DNA of 64,000 bases from Bradyrhizobium sp. LTSP849 (lineage in GTDB: Bacteria; Pseudomonadota; Alphaproteobacteria; Rhizobiales; Xanthobacteraceae): positions 315,192 through 379,191 of the forward strand of contig NZ_JYMR01000056.1 in NCBI RefSeq assembly GCF_000938255.1, in the 5' to 3' direction. Shown piece after piece: positions 17,042 through 25,607 of this stretch; positions within the stretch are counted from its first letter, which is position 1; each line of letters starts with the position of its first letter. The notes under the pieces were generated by a model. That model saw nothing but the letters and a program-made list of their open reading frames with translations, did no database searches and was not told the origin of the DNA. The translations under genes were made by a program, and so were the position numbers.

Positions 17042-17805
17042 CATCGCGCCTTGTTCCAATGAATGTCGTTCTCGGGCTCGCACCCATCGCGCTGGTGATC
17101 GCGGTGTGGCAAGGTCTTGTGTCATCCGGTCTTGCACCCGCGTCCTTGCTGCCGCCGCCAGGAATCGTCTTCGGCCGGTTGCTCCAACAACTCGTGACGT
17201 GGACGTACCAGCAGGAGATCGCGTCAACCCTGTTCCGGCTGTTCGCCGGCTTTGCGATTGCGGTGGTGCTCGGCGTGGGTATCGGCATTGCCGCCGCCGC
17301 CAATCCCGCGATCAATGCTGTGGTTCGGCCGATCGTGCGTGTGCTGGCGCCATTGCCCAAGGTCGCGCTTTATCCGGCGTTATTATTGCTGCTCGGCTTC
17401 GGTCATGGATCGAAGATCACCTTGGTGGCTGCCGATGCTCTGTTTCCAATTCTTCTGTCCACCTATTATGGAGCGTCGAGCGTCGAGCAGAAGCTGATCT
17501 GGTCGGCCATGGCAGCGGGAACGCCGCGGTATGAAATTCTGTTCAAGGTCGTGTTGCCGGCGGCGATGCCGTCGATCCTGACCGGTTGCAGGATCGGCCT
17601 TGTCATTTCCTGCATCGTGGTGTTTCTGGCGGAGATGATCACGTCGACTGACGGGCTGGGCCATGTCCTCGTTACCGCGGCCCGAACCTTTCAGGCTGTC
17701 GACATGTTCGTACCGCTGATTACGATCTCGCTGCTCGGTTTGATCCTGAACGGCCTGTTGGGGGTTTTGCGATCATACCTTTTGCGGGGCTTTCCCGAAG
17801 CGTGA
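17038..17805 (+). CDS. ABC transporter permease, NitT/TauT type (2)
   Basis: Started at the ATG at 17038, which overlaps the preceding stop, the protein has 255 residues. It has several hydrophobic helices and the coupling loop SAMAAGTPRYEILFKVVLPAAMPS. It is similar in plan to the first permease but only distantly alike in sequence. It ends 38 bp before the NicX-like gene, so the dioxygenase is probably on the same transcript as the importer. Confidence 0.9.
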   Translation: MTSRLVPMNVVLGLAPIALVIAVWQGLVSSGLAPASLLPPPGIVFGRLLQQLVTWTYQQEIASTLFRLFAGFAIAVVLGVGIGIAAAANPAINAVVRPIVRVLAPLPKVALYPALLLLLGFGHGSKITLVAADALFPILLSTYYGASSVEQKLIWSAMAAGTPRYEILFKVVLPAAMPSILTGCRIGLVISCIVVFLAEMITSTDGLGHVLVTAARTFQAVDMFVPLITISLLGLILNGLLGVLRSYLLRGFPEA

Positions 17806-17843
17806 TCTGACCGAACAAGAAACCACGGTACCGGGAGTGAACC

Positions 17844-18890
17844 ATGCTGGCTGATCGCATCGAAGCAAAATGGATCGACGCATTCTGCGAGATTTTTGAG
17901 CGATGCGCGGTCAAAGCTGGTGATACCGCGGCGATCCTCTCGGAGACCCAATCGCGCGCGTTGAATGTGCATCTGGCGGAGCTTGCCCTGCTGCGCATGG
18001 GGGCGCGGCCGTTTCACGTGGTGATGCCGACGCCGCGCAACCGCAACATCGTGCCGGTTCGCTCGACAGGGGCGAGCGAGGCGATCCAGCGGCTCGGTCC
18101 GGTCATCAGCGCGCTCCAGCAGGCCGGCTTTGTAGTGGATTGCACAATCGAGGGCCTGATGCACGCGGTGGAGACGCCTGAGATCTTGAAGGCCGGGGCC
18201 CGGATCCTGGTGATTTCCAACGAGCATCCCGAGGCGCTCGAGCGCATGGTGCCGGATCCGGCGCTTGAACAGCGCGTTCGGGCGGCGGCGAAGATGCTGC
18301 GCGGGACCAAGCGGATGCGGGTCACCTCAAAAGCGGGGACCGCGCTCGACGTCGACATGGTCGGAGCTTCGACGGTTGGCGTCTGGGGCTGGACCGACAA
18401 GCCCGGAACTCTCGCGCACTGGCCCGGCGGCATCGTCGTCAGCTTTCCCAAGAGCGGCACGATCAACGGGACACTGGTGATGGCGCCCGGCGACATCAAC
18501 TTGACCTTCAAGCGTTACCTGACGTCGCCAGTGAAGATGACGCTAAAGGACGATTATGTCGTCGAGCTCGACGGCGAGGGCACGGATGCTGCGATGATGC
18601 GCGCCTATCTCGCCGCTTGGGGGGACCGTGAAGCCTATGCCGTGTCGCATGTCGGCTTCGGCATGAATCCGGGCGCGCGCTATGAAGCGCTGTCGATGTA
18701 TGACCAGCGCGACACCAACGGCACGGAGCTTCGTGCTGTCTCCGGCAACTTCCTGTTCTCAACCGGTGCAAATGAGTTCGCCGGCCGCTACACGGCGGGC
18801 CATTTCGACCTGCCGATGATGGGAACGACCATCGAACTCGATGGGGTTGCCGTGGTCCGGGAAGGCGTGCTCCAGGACGTCTTCGGTTAA
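17844..18890 (+). CDS. NicX-like ring-cleavage dioxygenase (2,5-dihydroxypyridine 5,6-dioxygenase family)
   Basis: The 348-residue protein matches the length and plan of NicX, an Fe(II) dioxygenase with an M29-aminopeptidase-like fold that opens 2,5-dihydroxypyridine to N-formylmaleamate. Candidate metal ligands are His269 (AVSHVGFG), His320 and Asp322 (TAGHFD). The H...HxD pattern and spacing are close to what I recall for NicX (His265, His318, Asp320). Further family segments are TSKAGTALDVDMVG, PGGIVVSFPKSGTING and APGDINLTFKRY. It follows the importer genes. Genes for the next steps of the nicotinate or picolinate route (deformylase, amidase, maleate isomerase) are not seen beside it, so the true substrate is open. 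Confidence 0.78.
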   Translation: MLADRIEAKWIDAFCEIFERCAVKAGDTAAILSETQSRALNVHLAELALLRMGARPFHVVMPTPRNRNIVPVRSTGASEAIQRLGPVISALQQAGFVVDCTIEGLMHAVETPEILKAGARILVISNEHPEALERMVPDPALEQRVRAAAKMLRGTKRMRVTSKAGTALDVDMVGASTVGVWGWTDKPGTLAHWPGGIVVSFPKSGTINGTLVMAPGDINLTFKRYLTSPVKMTLKDDYVVELDGEGTDAAMMRAYLAAWGDREAYAVSHVGFGMNPGARYEALSMYDQRDTNGTELRAVSGNFLFSTGANEFAGRYTAGHFDLPMMGTTIELDGVAVVREGVLQDVFG

Positions 18891-19879
18891 TTGCGGTCGA
18901 GCACGGGCGGGCGGGCGAGGTCGAAGTGCCGGAGTAGGTCGACCATGGCCTGTAGCCGCTTGGTGCGATAGGCGTCGACATCGAGGCCGGAATAATCAAG
19001 AAAGCCGGCGCCGGTCCGCAAGCCGATCCGGCCTTCGCGCATGTTTCGCGAGATTACCTCCGGTGCACGATAGCGGTCGCTACCCAGGGCGCCTTCGAGA
19101 TACCGGCTGGCGTAATACAAAATGTCGCCGCCGCCCCAGTCGATGAATTCGAGCAGCCCGAGCACAGCGTAGCGGAAGCCGAAGCCGTAGCGGACCGCCT
19201 TGTCGATCTCCTCTGCACTGGCGACGCCTTCCTCGACCATGCGCGCGGCTTCGTTCATCGCCAGCGCCTGGATGCGCGGAACGATGAACCCAGGCGTCGC
19301 AGCGCAGACCACCGGCACTTTGCCAATCCCTTCGAGTAGCGCCTTGACCTCGTCGATGATCGCGGGATCGGTGGCCTTGCCGGGCGAAACTTCGACCAAC
19401 GGGATCAGATAGGCCGGATTGAGCCAATGCACGTTGAGGAAGCGGCGGGGGTTCACGATCGCGCCGGACAGATCGTCGACGAGAATTGTTGATGTCGTCG
19501 ATGCGATGATCGTGTCCGGCTTCACTTGCCTTGAGGCAGACTCCAACACCTCGCGCTTGAGTTCGACGACCTCAGGAACGCCCTCAAAGACTATTCCGGC
19601 ATCGGAAAGCGCTGCCCCGCTGTGGCCGGCGGGCACCACCGAAACGCGCGCGATAAGCGGGTCGACATCGGCTTCGGTCAGCAGCCCTAGGTTCGACAGG
19701 CTGGCAAACGTGTTCCTGACCTCGCCGAGAGCGTCGGCCTCCAGTCTGGCGAAGTCTTCTGCGGAACGAGCCTTGATGTCGATCATGGCCACACTGTGCC
19801 CCGCATAGGCGAACGCAACGGCGATGCCGCGCCCCATGCGGCCGGCACCGAGGCAGGCGATTTTGGCGCGGGTCGTCAT
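18887..19879 (-). CDS. 3-hydroxyacyl-CoA dehydrogenase family protein
   Basis: The 330-residue protein has the NAD site CLGAGRMGRGIAVAFAYAG and the catalytic His in NVHWLNPAYLIPLVEV. Its C-terminal helical domain (PGFIVPRIQALAMNEAARM) is usual for 3-hydroxybutyryl-CoA dehydrogenase relatives. It oxidises a 3-hydroxyacyl-CoA to the 3-keto form in beta-oxidation-type steps. It is the last gene of a five-gene minus operon whose members abut or overlap. Its stop overlaps the stop of the convergent NicX-like gene by bases 18887-18890. Confidence 0.87.
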   Translation of the reverse strand: MTTRAKIACLGAGRMGRGIAVAFAYAGHSVAMIDIKARSAEDFARLEADALGEVRNTFASLSNLGLLTEADVDPLIARVSVVPAGHSGAALSDAGIVFEGVPEVVELKREVLESASRQVKPDTIIASTTSTILVDDLSGAIVNPRRFLNVHWLNPAYLIPLVEVSPGKATDPAIIDEVKALLEGIGKVPVVCAATPGFIVPRIQALAMNEAARMVEEGVASAEEIDKAVRYGFGFRYAVLGLLEFIDWGGGDILYYASRYLEGALGSDRYRAPEVISRNMREGRIGLRTGAGFLDYSGLDVDAYRTKRLQAMVDLLRHFDLARPPVLDRN

Positions 19880-19882
19880 CGG

Positions 19883-20971
19883 TCAAAATCCCTTGCGAAG
19901 GAGCGTCTGCAATTCGGCCTTGCCGAGGTTGCCAAGGCCCAGCGTTTTGAGTGTTCGGCCGCCCTGTGCAAAATCCTCGCCGCAGATCGCGCCGCCGATT
20001 GCCAGAAATCCCCTCGCCAGCGGCGTCGCCACACCGGCCATCGCAGCGACAGAGACCAGCAGCGACAGCCCAAGCCGCAGATCTTCCCGCATATAGCGAT
20101 GCTCGGTCAGCACGATGTGTTCGCGCCAGTCGCCCGAGTCGGTCAGCCGGTCATGCGAGCCGCGGCCATACATCCATATCTCGCCTTCACTGGCGTAGTG
20201 ATGGGCGAGCGGAAAATGTGGCGCATCGTATCCGAGCGCCTCGCGCACCGCGATCCGCTCGGCGTCGAGCGCATCGGTGACCCGGCGGATCGCGGCTTGT
20301 GTGCCTTCCTTGTGAATGTCCCACCGCTCGAAATGCTCGATCGGGCCGGCGTTCATCACGATCAGCGGCGGATGGATAACGGGCCCAGCATTCATCAGCG
20401 CGCCGGAGAGGGCATCTCCGCACGGCTCGATCACGTCCGGAAAAGCGCGTCCGATGACTTCGAGTGCGTGCGGTGCCTGGTCGAGCGGGAACACGCCGAC
20501 GGGCAACCGCTTGGCGCGGATGGTGATCGCGACCTCGAACGGTCCGTGCTTGCGGGCCAGCCAGGGCAGTGTGCCGGTTTCGGCAAAGCTTGCTTTGGCG
20601 TGATTGCCGGCATCCCGTGCCGCCTGCGCGAAGATCATGGAGCCAAATGTAGCCGGCGGCAGAAACACGACCTGGCCGTCCCGCAGATGCGGGGCAAGAA
20701 GGCGGGCGATGTCCGGCTGCGCAAAGGCGGGCGCAGGGCACAGGATGAGTTCGACGTCGCTGACAGCTTCAGCAATGTCGGTCGTGACCAGCGCGAGCTT
20801 GATGTCGTGCTGGCCATTATGGTCCTTGACCAGGATCCGCGAGCCGGCAGCGCGATGCGCGGCCGCTTGATCCGCGTCGCGGCGCCAGATCCGGACCTCA
20901 TGCCCTGACTGCGCAAAATCGCCTGCGGCCGCGAAAGAGCCGTTTCCCCCACCCAGTACCGCAATCTTCAA
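19883..20971 (-). CDS. NAD/NADP octopine/nopaline (opine) dehydrogenase family protein
   Basis: The 362-residue protein begins with the dinucleotide motif KIAVLGGGNGSFAAAGDFAQ and ends with the helical opine-dehydrogenase domain (HYASEGEIWMYGRGSHDR). The start codon is TTG at 20971, which overlaps the stop of the upstream ligase gene (TTGA) and so marks coupling. Classical members reductively join an amino acid to a keto acid or reverse this. Here it lies between a CoA ligase and a hydroxyacyl-CoA dehydrogenase, so it may oxidise a related secondary amine or hydroxy acid. That role is inference. Confidence 0.82.
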   Translation of the reverse strand: MKIAVLGGGNGSFAAAGDFAQSGHEVRIWRRDADQAAAHRAAGSRILVKDHNGQHDIKLALVTTDIAEAVSDVELILCPAPAFAQPDIARLLAPHLRDGQVVFLPPATFGSMIFAQAARDAGNHAKASFAETGTLPWLARKHGPFEVAITIRAKRLPVGVFPLDQAPHALEVIGRAFPDVIEPCGDALSGALMNAGPVIHPPLIVMNAGPIEHFERWDIHKEGTQAAIRRVTDALDAERIAVREALGYDAPHFPLAHHYASEGEIWMYGRGSHDRLTDSGDWREHIVLTEHRYMREDLRLGLSLLVSVAAMAGVATPLARGFLAIGGAICGEDFAQGGRTLKTLGLGNLGKAELQTLLRKGF

Positions 20972-22503
20972 GATGCTTCTCCATAGCCGCGCGACTGGGC
21001 ATCAAGTTGCTTCAGCACGAAATGCTGGACCTTGCCGAGCGCTGTGCGCGGCAGGTCGGTGACGAAAACCATGTCGCGCGGAACCTTGTAGCGGGCAAGC
21101 TGAGCCTGAAGGTGTGCCCTCAGTTCGTCCGCCTCAAGCCGGCAGCCGGATCGCCGGATGACATAGGCGACCGGGACCTCGTCCCAGCGCGGGTCCGGCC
21201 TGCCGATCACGGCGCACTCGCTGACGTCGGGATGTTCGAGCAGGACACGTTCGACTTCGGCCGGATAGATGTTCTCGCCACCGGAAATGATCAAGTTCTT
21301 CTTGCGGTCGCGGATCCAGAAATAGCCTTCGGCGTCGCACAGGCCGATATCGCCGGTGCGATACCAGCCGTCGCACAGCACGTCGCGCGTGGCCTCTTCA
21401 TTGCCCCAATATTCGAAGAACACGTTGGGGCCGCGCAGTGCTATCTCGCCGGGCGTGCCCGGCGACATTTCGGCGCCTGCCTGATCGATCACCTTGGCTT
21501 CGCAGCACAGGCCAGCAAGACCGGTCGATCCCACACGCGAAAGATCGCCACCGAGCCGCGTGTAGACCGCGATAGGGCAAGTCTCGGTCGAACCGTACAC
21601 TTGGAGAACGGGAACATCGCGTGCGACAAAGCGATCGATCAGATGCGGCGGCATAATAGTCGAGCCGGTGGCGACAGCCTTCAGCGACGAAAGATCGGCC
21701 GTCGCCCAGGCGGGATGCTCGGTCACGGCCTGGATGATCGCGGGTACCATCAGCGTCAGCGTCGGCCGCTCTTGCTCAATGGCCGCGAGCGCCGTGTCGG
21801 GCGCGAAACGGGCGTGGATCGTGACGGTCGCGCCCAGCTGGAGCGCCGGGGTGGTCTGGATGTTGAGGCCGCCGACATGAAAGAACGGCAGCACCGTCAG
21901 CACATGATCGTCGGACGTCATGTTGTGCATGTGCTGGCTCATGACGCCGTTCCAGAACAGCGCTTCCTGGCGCAACACCGCGCCTTTTGGTCGTCCGGTC
22001 GTTCCAGACGTGTAGACGATGAGGAGCGGGCAGGAGAGGTCGGTGTGCGGGTTGCGGCCGTTGCCGTCGCCCTGCGTTAGCAGGCTTTCGAAGGTCGTGC
22101 CGCGAGGCGGTGTGAAGTCGAGGCCGACAACGGATGGCCCCGGCGCACTTCGCGCCAGTTCGGGAAGAACTGCCTCAAATGCTTGTTCGAGCACCAAAAC
22201 CTTGGCGCCAGCATCCGAGAGAATAAAGAGCTGTTCGGCGACGGCAAGCCGCCAATTCAAGGGCACAAGCATCGCGCCGAGCCGCGCGCATGCGTAGAGC
22301 AGAACGAGATAGTCCGGCCGGTTCAGGCTGAGGATCGCGACGCGGTCGCCTCGGCCGACGCCAAGCTCGTGCTTCAAGGCCGTTGCCGTCCGCTCGATGC
22401 GTGCCGCGAACGCCGCGTAGCTCAGCCGCTCCCCTTCGAAGGCGATGGCCGTCTTGTCTGGCGAAAACGCCGCGTTGCGATCGATCAGACTACAGAGGTC
22501 CAC
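20968..22503 (-). CDS. Acyl-CoA synthetase (AMP-forming)
   Basis: A GTG start at 22503 gives 511 residues and begins two bases after the upstream stop. The protein shows the adenylate motifs VYTSGTTGRPKGAVL, VYGSTETCP, GWYRTGDIG and the catalytic Lys in LPRTALGKVQHF. It activates a carboxylic acid as the CoA thioester with ATP. Upstream in-frame residues are Arg- and Ala-rich and lie inside the acyl-CoA dehydrogenase gene, so the longer start is rejected. It is the third gene of the minus operon and one of two AMP-forming ligases in this regulon. Confidence 0.88.
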   Translation of the reverse strand: MDLCSLIDRNAAFSPDKTAIAFEGERLSYAAFAARIERTATALKHELGVGRGDRVAILSLNRPDYLVLLYACARLGAMLVPLNWRLAVAEQLFILSDAGAKVLVLEQAFEAVLPELARSAPGPSVVGLDFTPPRGTTFESLLTQGDGNGRNPHTDLSCPLLIVYTSGTTGRPKGAVLRQEALFWNGVMSQHMHNMTSDDHVLTVLPFFHVGGLNIQTTPALQLGATVTIHARFAPDTALAAIEQERPTLTLMVPAIIQAVTEHPAWATADLSSLKAVATGSTIMPPHLIDRFVARDVPVLQVYGSTETCPIAVYTRLGGDLSRVGSTGLAGLCCEAKVIDQAGAEMSPGTPGEIALRGPNVFFEYWGNEEATRDVLCDGWYRTGDIGLCDAEGYFWIRDRKKNLIISGGENIYPAEVERVLLEHPDVSECAVIGRPDPRWDEVPVAYVIRRSGCRLEADELRAHLQAQLARYKVPRDMVFVTDLPRTALGKVQHFVLKQLDAQSRGYGEAS

Positions 22504-22505
22504 CG

Positions 22506-23795
22506 TCAGTCGTCCGTTTCGCCGGCCTCGTACAGCGCCTCGCGGCCGATCCGATCGAGGCAGAGCTCGGCCGTCCACGGCAGCATCAGCGAGCCGCAGC
22601 GGCTGTCGCGATAGATTCGCTCCAGCGGCAGCGATCGGAGCATGGCCTGGCCGCCGCAAGTGCGGATCGCGAGCGCCGCGAGCTCGTTGGCGCCTTCCAT
22701 CACCGAATATTGCGCGGCGTAAGCGCGCAGCACCTGCTCCTTGCTCGGATTGGCGCGCGCCTCGGTGACGGCCTGAAACCAGATTGCCTTGACCTGCTCG
22801 AGCTTGATCTGCATCTGCGCGACCGCAATCTGCTTGGTCGGATACATTCTGCGCTTGACCGGCGGCATGCCTGGCGCCTCGCCGCGCAGATAGCGCACCG
22901 TGAAATCATAGGCCGCCTGCGCCAGGCCCATATAGGTCGGCGACAGCGTCAGGAACATATGCGGCCAGCGCATCGCGGCCTGAAAATAGACGCCGCGCGG
23001 CATCAAGGCAGAATCGTCCGGTACGAATACGTCCTTGAACAGCAGCGTCCGCGAGACCGTCCCGCGCATGCCGAGCGGATCCCAGTCGCCGACGACGGAG
23101 ACGCCCTGCGACTTGGCGGGAATCGCCAGGTAGAGCGTGTTGCGGCGCGAGGCCTTCCCCCCTTCTTCGATCTCGGTGCAGAGCACGCCGTAATAATCGG
23201 CATGGCCGGAGAGCGACGCAAAGATCTTCTTGCCGTTGACGATCCAGCCGCCTTCCACGGGCTTTGCTTCCGTGCCAAAGGCGACGCCACCCGCCGCTGC
23301 CGCACCGCCTTCGGAGAAGGGCTGCGAATAGATCGCGCCGTCCTCGACGATGCGCTTGTAGTGGACTGCGCGCCGCTGCTCGTGCTCCGCCCGAGTCTCG
23401 GCGTCCATATCGAGATCATCGGCAAGGGGGCCCGACCACAGCGTCGAGCAGACATGCATGTTCCAGGTCAGCGCAGTCGCGCCGCAATAGCGGCCGATCT
23501 CGGCCGCCGCCAAAGCGTAGGTCTGATAGTTCGCGCCGAGACCACCGTGTTTCTTGGGCACTGCAATGCCGAGCAGGCCGACGCGGTGCAGGTCGCGATA
23601 GTTCTCAGTCGGGAAAATCGCTTCGCGATCGTAGGTCGCGGCGCGGCCGGCGAACACGCTCTGCCCGATCTCGCGCGCCCGCGCGATAATGGCCGCCTGC
23701 TCGTCGCTCAGGCGGAATGCGGCGGGATCGAAGATCGGGGCATCGAGTGCGACCTTGTCGCCGGCGCCAATGGTTTTGCTGACTTGCATGGTCAT
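22506..23795 (-). CDS. Acyl-CoA dehydrogenase
   Basis: From the ATG at 23795 the protein has 429 residues with the flavin and substrate segments of the family: VGLLGIAVPKKHGGLGANY, QPFSEGGAAAAGG, GGWIVNGKKIFASLSGHADYY, DWDPLGMRGTVSRTLLF and CGGQAMLRSLPLERIYRDSRCG. GGGTGA lies nine bases before the start and overlaps the stop of the hydrolase gene. Such enzymes introduce a trans-2 double bond. It may act on a ring or side-chain CoA ester in this pathway. Confidence 0.88.
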   Translation of the reverse strand: MTMQVSKTIGAGDKVALDAPIFDPAAFRLSDEQAAIIARAREIGQSVFAGRAATYDREAIFPTENYRDLHRVGLLGIAVPKKHGGLGANYQTYALAAAEIGRYCGATALTWNMHVCSTLWSGPLADDLDMDAETRAEHEQRRAVHYKRIVEDGAIYSQPFSEGGAAAAGGVAFGTEAKPVEGGWIVNGKKIFASLSGHADYYGVLCTEIEEGGKASRRNTLYLAIPAKSQGVSVVGDWDPLGMRGTVSRTLLFKDVFVPDDSALMPRGVYFQAAMRWPHMFLTLSPTYMGLAQAAYDFTVRYLRGEAPGMPPVKRRMYPTKQIAVAQMQIKLEQVKAIWFQAVTEARANPSKEQVLRAYAAQYSVMEGANELAALAIRTCGGQAMLRSLPLERIYRDSRCGSLMLPWTAELCLDRIGREALYEAGETDD

Positions 23796-23802
23796 TGCGC
23801 AG

Positions 23803-24621
23803 TCACCCGGATTTTGCAGTGACGGAGTCGAGGAACCCGCCGAGAGCGTCATCGAAGGCATGCGGACGTTCCAGGTTTGCGAGATGGCCGACGCCGGCGA
23901 GCTCGACATACTCTGCGGAAGGAATGTACGTCGCGGTCTTCGCCATCATGGGGGCAGGCGCATTGTTGTCCTTGGAGCCGGACAGCAGCAGTGTCGGTAC
24001 GGAGATGTCCTTCAGTGTGCTGCGCTGATCGAACCCGATCAACGCCAGCATCATGGCGCGATAGCTTGCCTCTGGCACGCTGGCCATGCACTCGCGCGCA
24101 AGCTCCATCCCTTTTGGATCGGGATCCTCGCCGACGAGCTCCTTCACCAGGGACGGCGCCAGCGACTTCATCGTCTCCCCGCGGTCAAGCGGCCCAAGCC
24201 GCGCTGCGATGAACGATTTCTGCCAGTCGCCGTCGGCCTTGCCGAAGGCGGGGCTGGTCTGAGCCAACACCACGGCGCGCGCCAATTTGGGAGACTGAAC
24301 CAGTAATTTCTGGACGATCATGCCGCCGATCGAATGGCCCACCAGAATGGGATTCGCCGCACCGATCTGCGCGATGAATTGCTGGAGCGCATCCGCCAGG
24401 GCAGGGATGCTGACGGCGGCAAGCGGTGCCGATCCGCCATAGCCCGGCATATCCCACGCGATCGCGTGGAAGCGATCGCCGAACGTGGCGAGCTGTTGCC
24501 GCCAGGCCCGCGCCGCGCCGCCGATGCCATGCAGGAATATCAGAGGTGTCGCGTCCGGGAGGCCCGCCGCTTCGTAGGCGAAGCGCCCATCCTTTGTTAT
24601 CATCGGCGCGGGTTGCGGCAC
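23803..24621 (-). CDS. Alpha/beta hydrolase
   Basis: The 272-residue protein has the fold's triad: Ser in GHSIGGMI, Asp in LLSGSKDNNAPAP and His in GVGHLANLERP. The oxyanion segment is LIFLHGIGGAARAW. It resembles 3-oxoadipate enol-lactonase and ring-fission product hydrolases, and N-formylmaleamate deformylases share the same fold. It is the first gene of the five-gene minus operon. The start lies 60 bp from a putative MarR operator, opposite the SDR operon. Confidence 0.87.
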   Translation of the reverse strand: MPQPAPMITKDGRFAYEAAGLPDATPLIFLHGIGGAARAWRQQLATFGDRFHAIAWDMPGYGGSAPLAAVSIPALADALQQFIAQIGAANPILVGHSIGGMIVQKLLVQSPKLARAVVLAQTSPAFGKADGDWQKSFIAARLGPLDRGETMKSLAPSLVKELVGEDPDPKGMELARECMASVPEASYRAMMLALIGFDQRSTLKDISVPTLLLSGSKDNNAPAPMMAKTATYIPSAEYVELAGVGHLANLERPHAFDDALGGFLDSVTAKSG

Positions 24622-24680
24622 GCGACATCCTTTTGCTTGGCCCCGGGATGCTAACAGGCCTGCGGGCGATGGGAAGAGAT

Positions 24681-24700
24681 AATTTTATACTTAAAGCAAT
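24681..24700 (-). promoter_or_regulatory. Putative MarR operator 1
   Basis: Read on the minus strand this is ATTGCTTTAAGTATAAAATT. It matches the site at 30361-30380 (TTGCTTTAAGCCTAAAAT) at 16 of 18 positions. It lies between the divergent hydrolase and SDR operons. Confidence 0.6.
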
Positions 24701-24757
24701 TTTCGGGCCGCCCCGGGTGCGTAGCCGTTCGCGGCGTTTGAGTACGCTTCGTTGCAA

Positions 24758-24777
24758 AAGCTTGAAGTTTAAAATAT
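24758..24777 (+). promoter_or_regulatory. Putative MarR operator 2
   Basis: The core is GCTTGAAGTTTAAAATAT, matching the same pattern. It lies about 77 bp from operator 1 and about 40 bp before the SDR start, near where a promoter is expected. Confidence 0.6.
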
Positions 24778-24817
24778 ATCGAAGCATAGGCCAGCAGCTA
24801 TGTCAGGGAGCCACAGC

Positions 24818-25579
24818 ATGACCGGATTGCCGCATTCGCCGCACGCGCTGGTGACTGGTGGCGGCCGCGGCATCGGCCGCGCGATTGCTGCGGCTCTCGT
24901 TGGCGCTGGTGCCACTGTTACGGTGCTTGGCCGGAATGCCGCAACTCTTGAAGAGGCGGTGAGCGCGGGAGCTGCGCATTTCGCGGCAGTTGCCGACGTT
25001 TCGGACGAAGCGGCGTTGAAAGTCGCAATCACTGAAGCGCATGCGCGGAAGCCGATCGATATCTTGATTGCCAACGCCGGCAGCGCCGAGTCGGCGCCAT
25101 TCTCGAAGTCCGACAGCGCACTGTTTGCGCGCATGATGGATGTCAATTTCATGGGCGTAGTCCACGCCATCCACGGTGTGCTGCCCGGGATGAAGGGGCG
25201 TCCTTATGGGCGCATCGTCGCGATTGCGTCGACGGCCGGGCTGAAGGGCTATGCCTATGTGAGCGCGTACACGGCCGCCAAGCACGCGGTGGTCGGTCTC
25301 GTGCGGTCGCTTGCGATCGAGATGGCCGGTAGCAATGTAACCGTCAATGCCGTGTGTCCCGGCTTCACTGATACCGATCTGGTCGCCGGCAGCATCGAGA
25401 ACATCATGAAGAAGACCGACCGGAGCCGCGAGCATGCAATCGCTGAGCTCGCAAAGCACAATCCGCAGGGACGGCTGATCACGCCGCAGGAGGTGGCAGA
25501 CGCCGTCCTTTGGTTGTGCGGCGAAGGCGCGGGCGCGATCACCGGCCAGGCGATCGCCGTTGCCGGCGGCGAAATCTAG
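24818..25579 (+). CDS. Short-chain dehydrogenase/reductase
   Basis: The ATG at 24818 is preceded by AGGGAG at ideal spacing; the ATG at 24800 has no such site. The 253-residue protein has VTGGGRGIGRAIAAALV for NAD(P), IANAG, and the catalytic Ser/Tyr/Lys set (IASTAGLKG, YVSAYTAAKHA). It ends 28 bp before the crotonase gene. It is the first gene of a plus operon with a crotonase and a flavin monooxygenase, and probably oxidises a hydroxyacyl-CoA. Confidence 0.88.
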   Translation: MTGLPHSPHALVTGGGRGIGRAIAAALVGAGATVTVLGRNAATLEEAVSAGAAHFAAVADVSDEAALKVAITEAHARKPIDILIANAGSAESAPFSKSDSALFARMMDVNFMGVVHAIHGVLPGMKGRPYGRIVAIASTAGLKGYAYVSAYTAAKHAVVGLVRSLAIEMAGSNVTVNAVCPGFTDTDLVAGSIENIMKKTDRSREHAIAELAKHNPQGRLITPQEVADAVLWLCGEGAGAITGQAIAVAGGEI

Positions 25580-25607
25580 CGGCTCGGAACAAAGAAAAGG
25601 ACATCGC

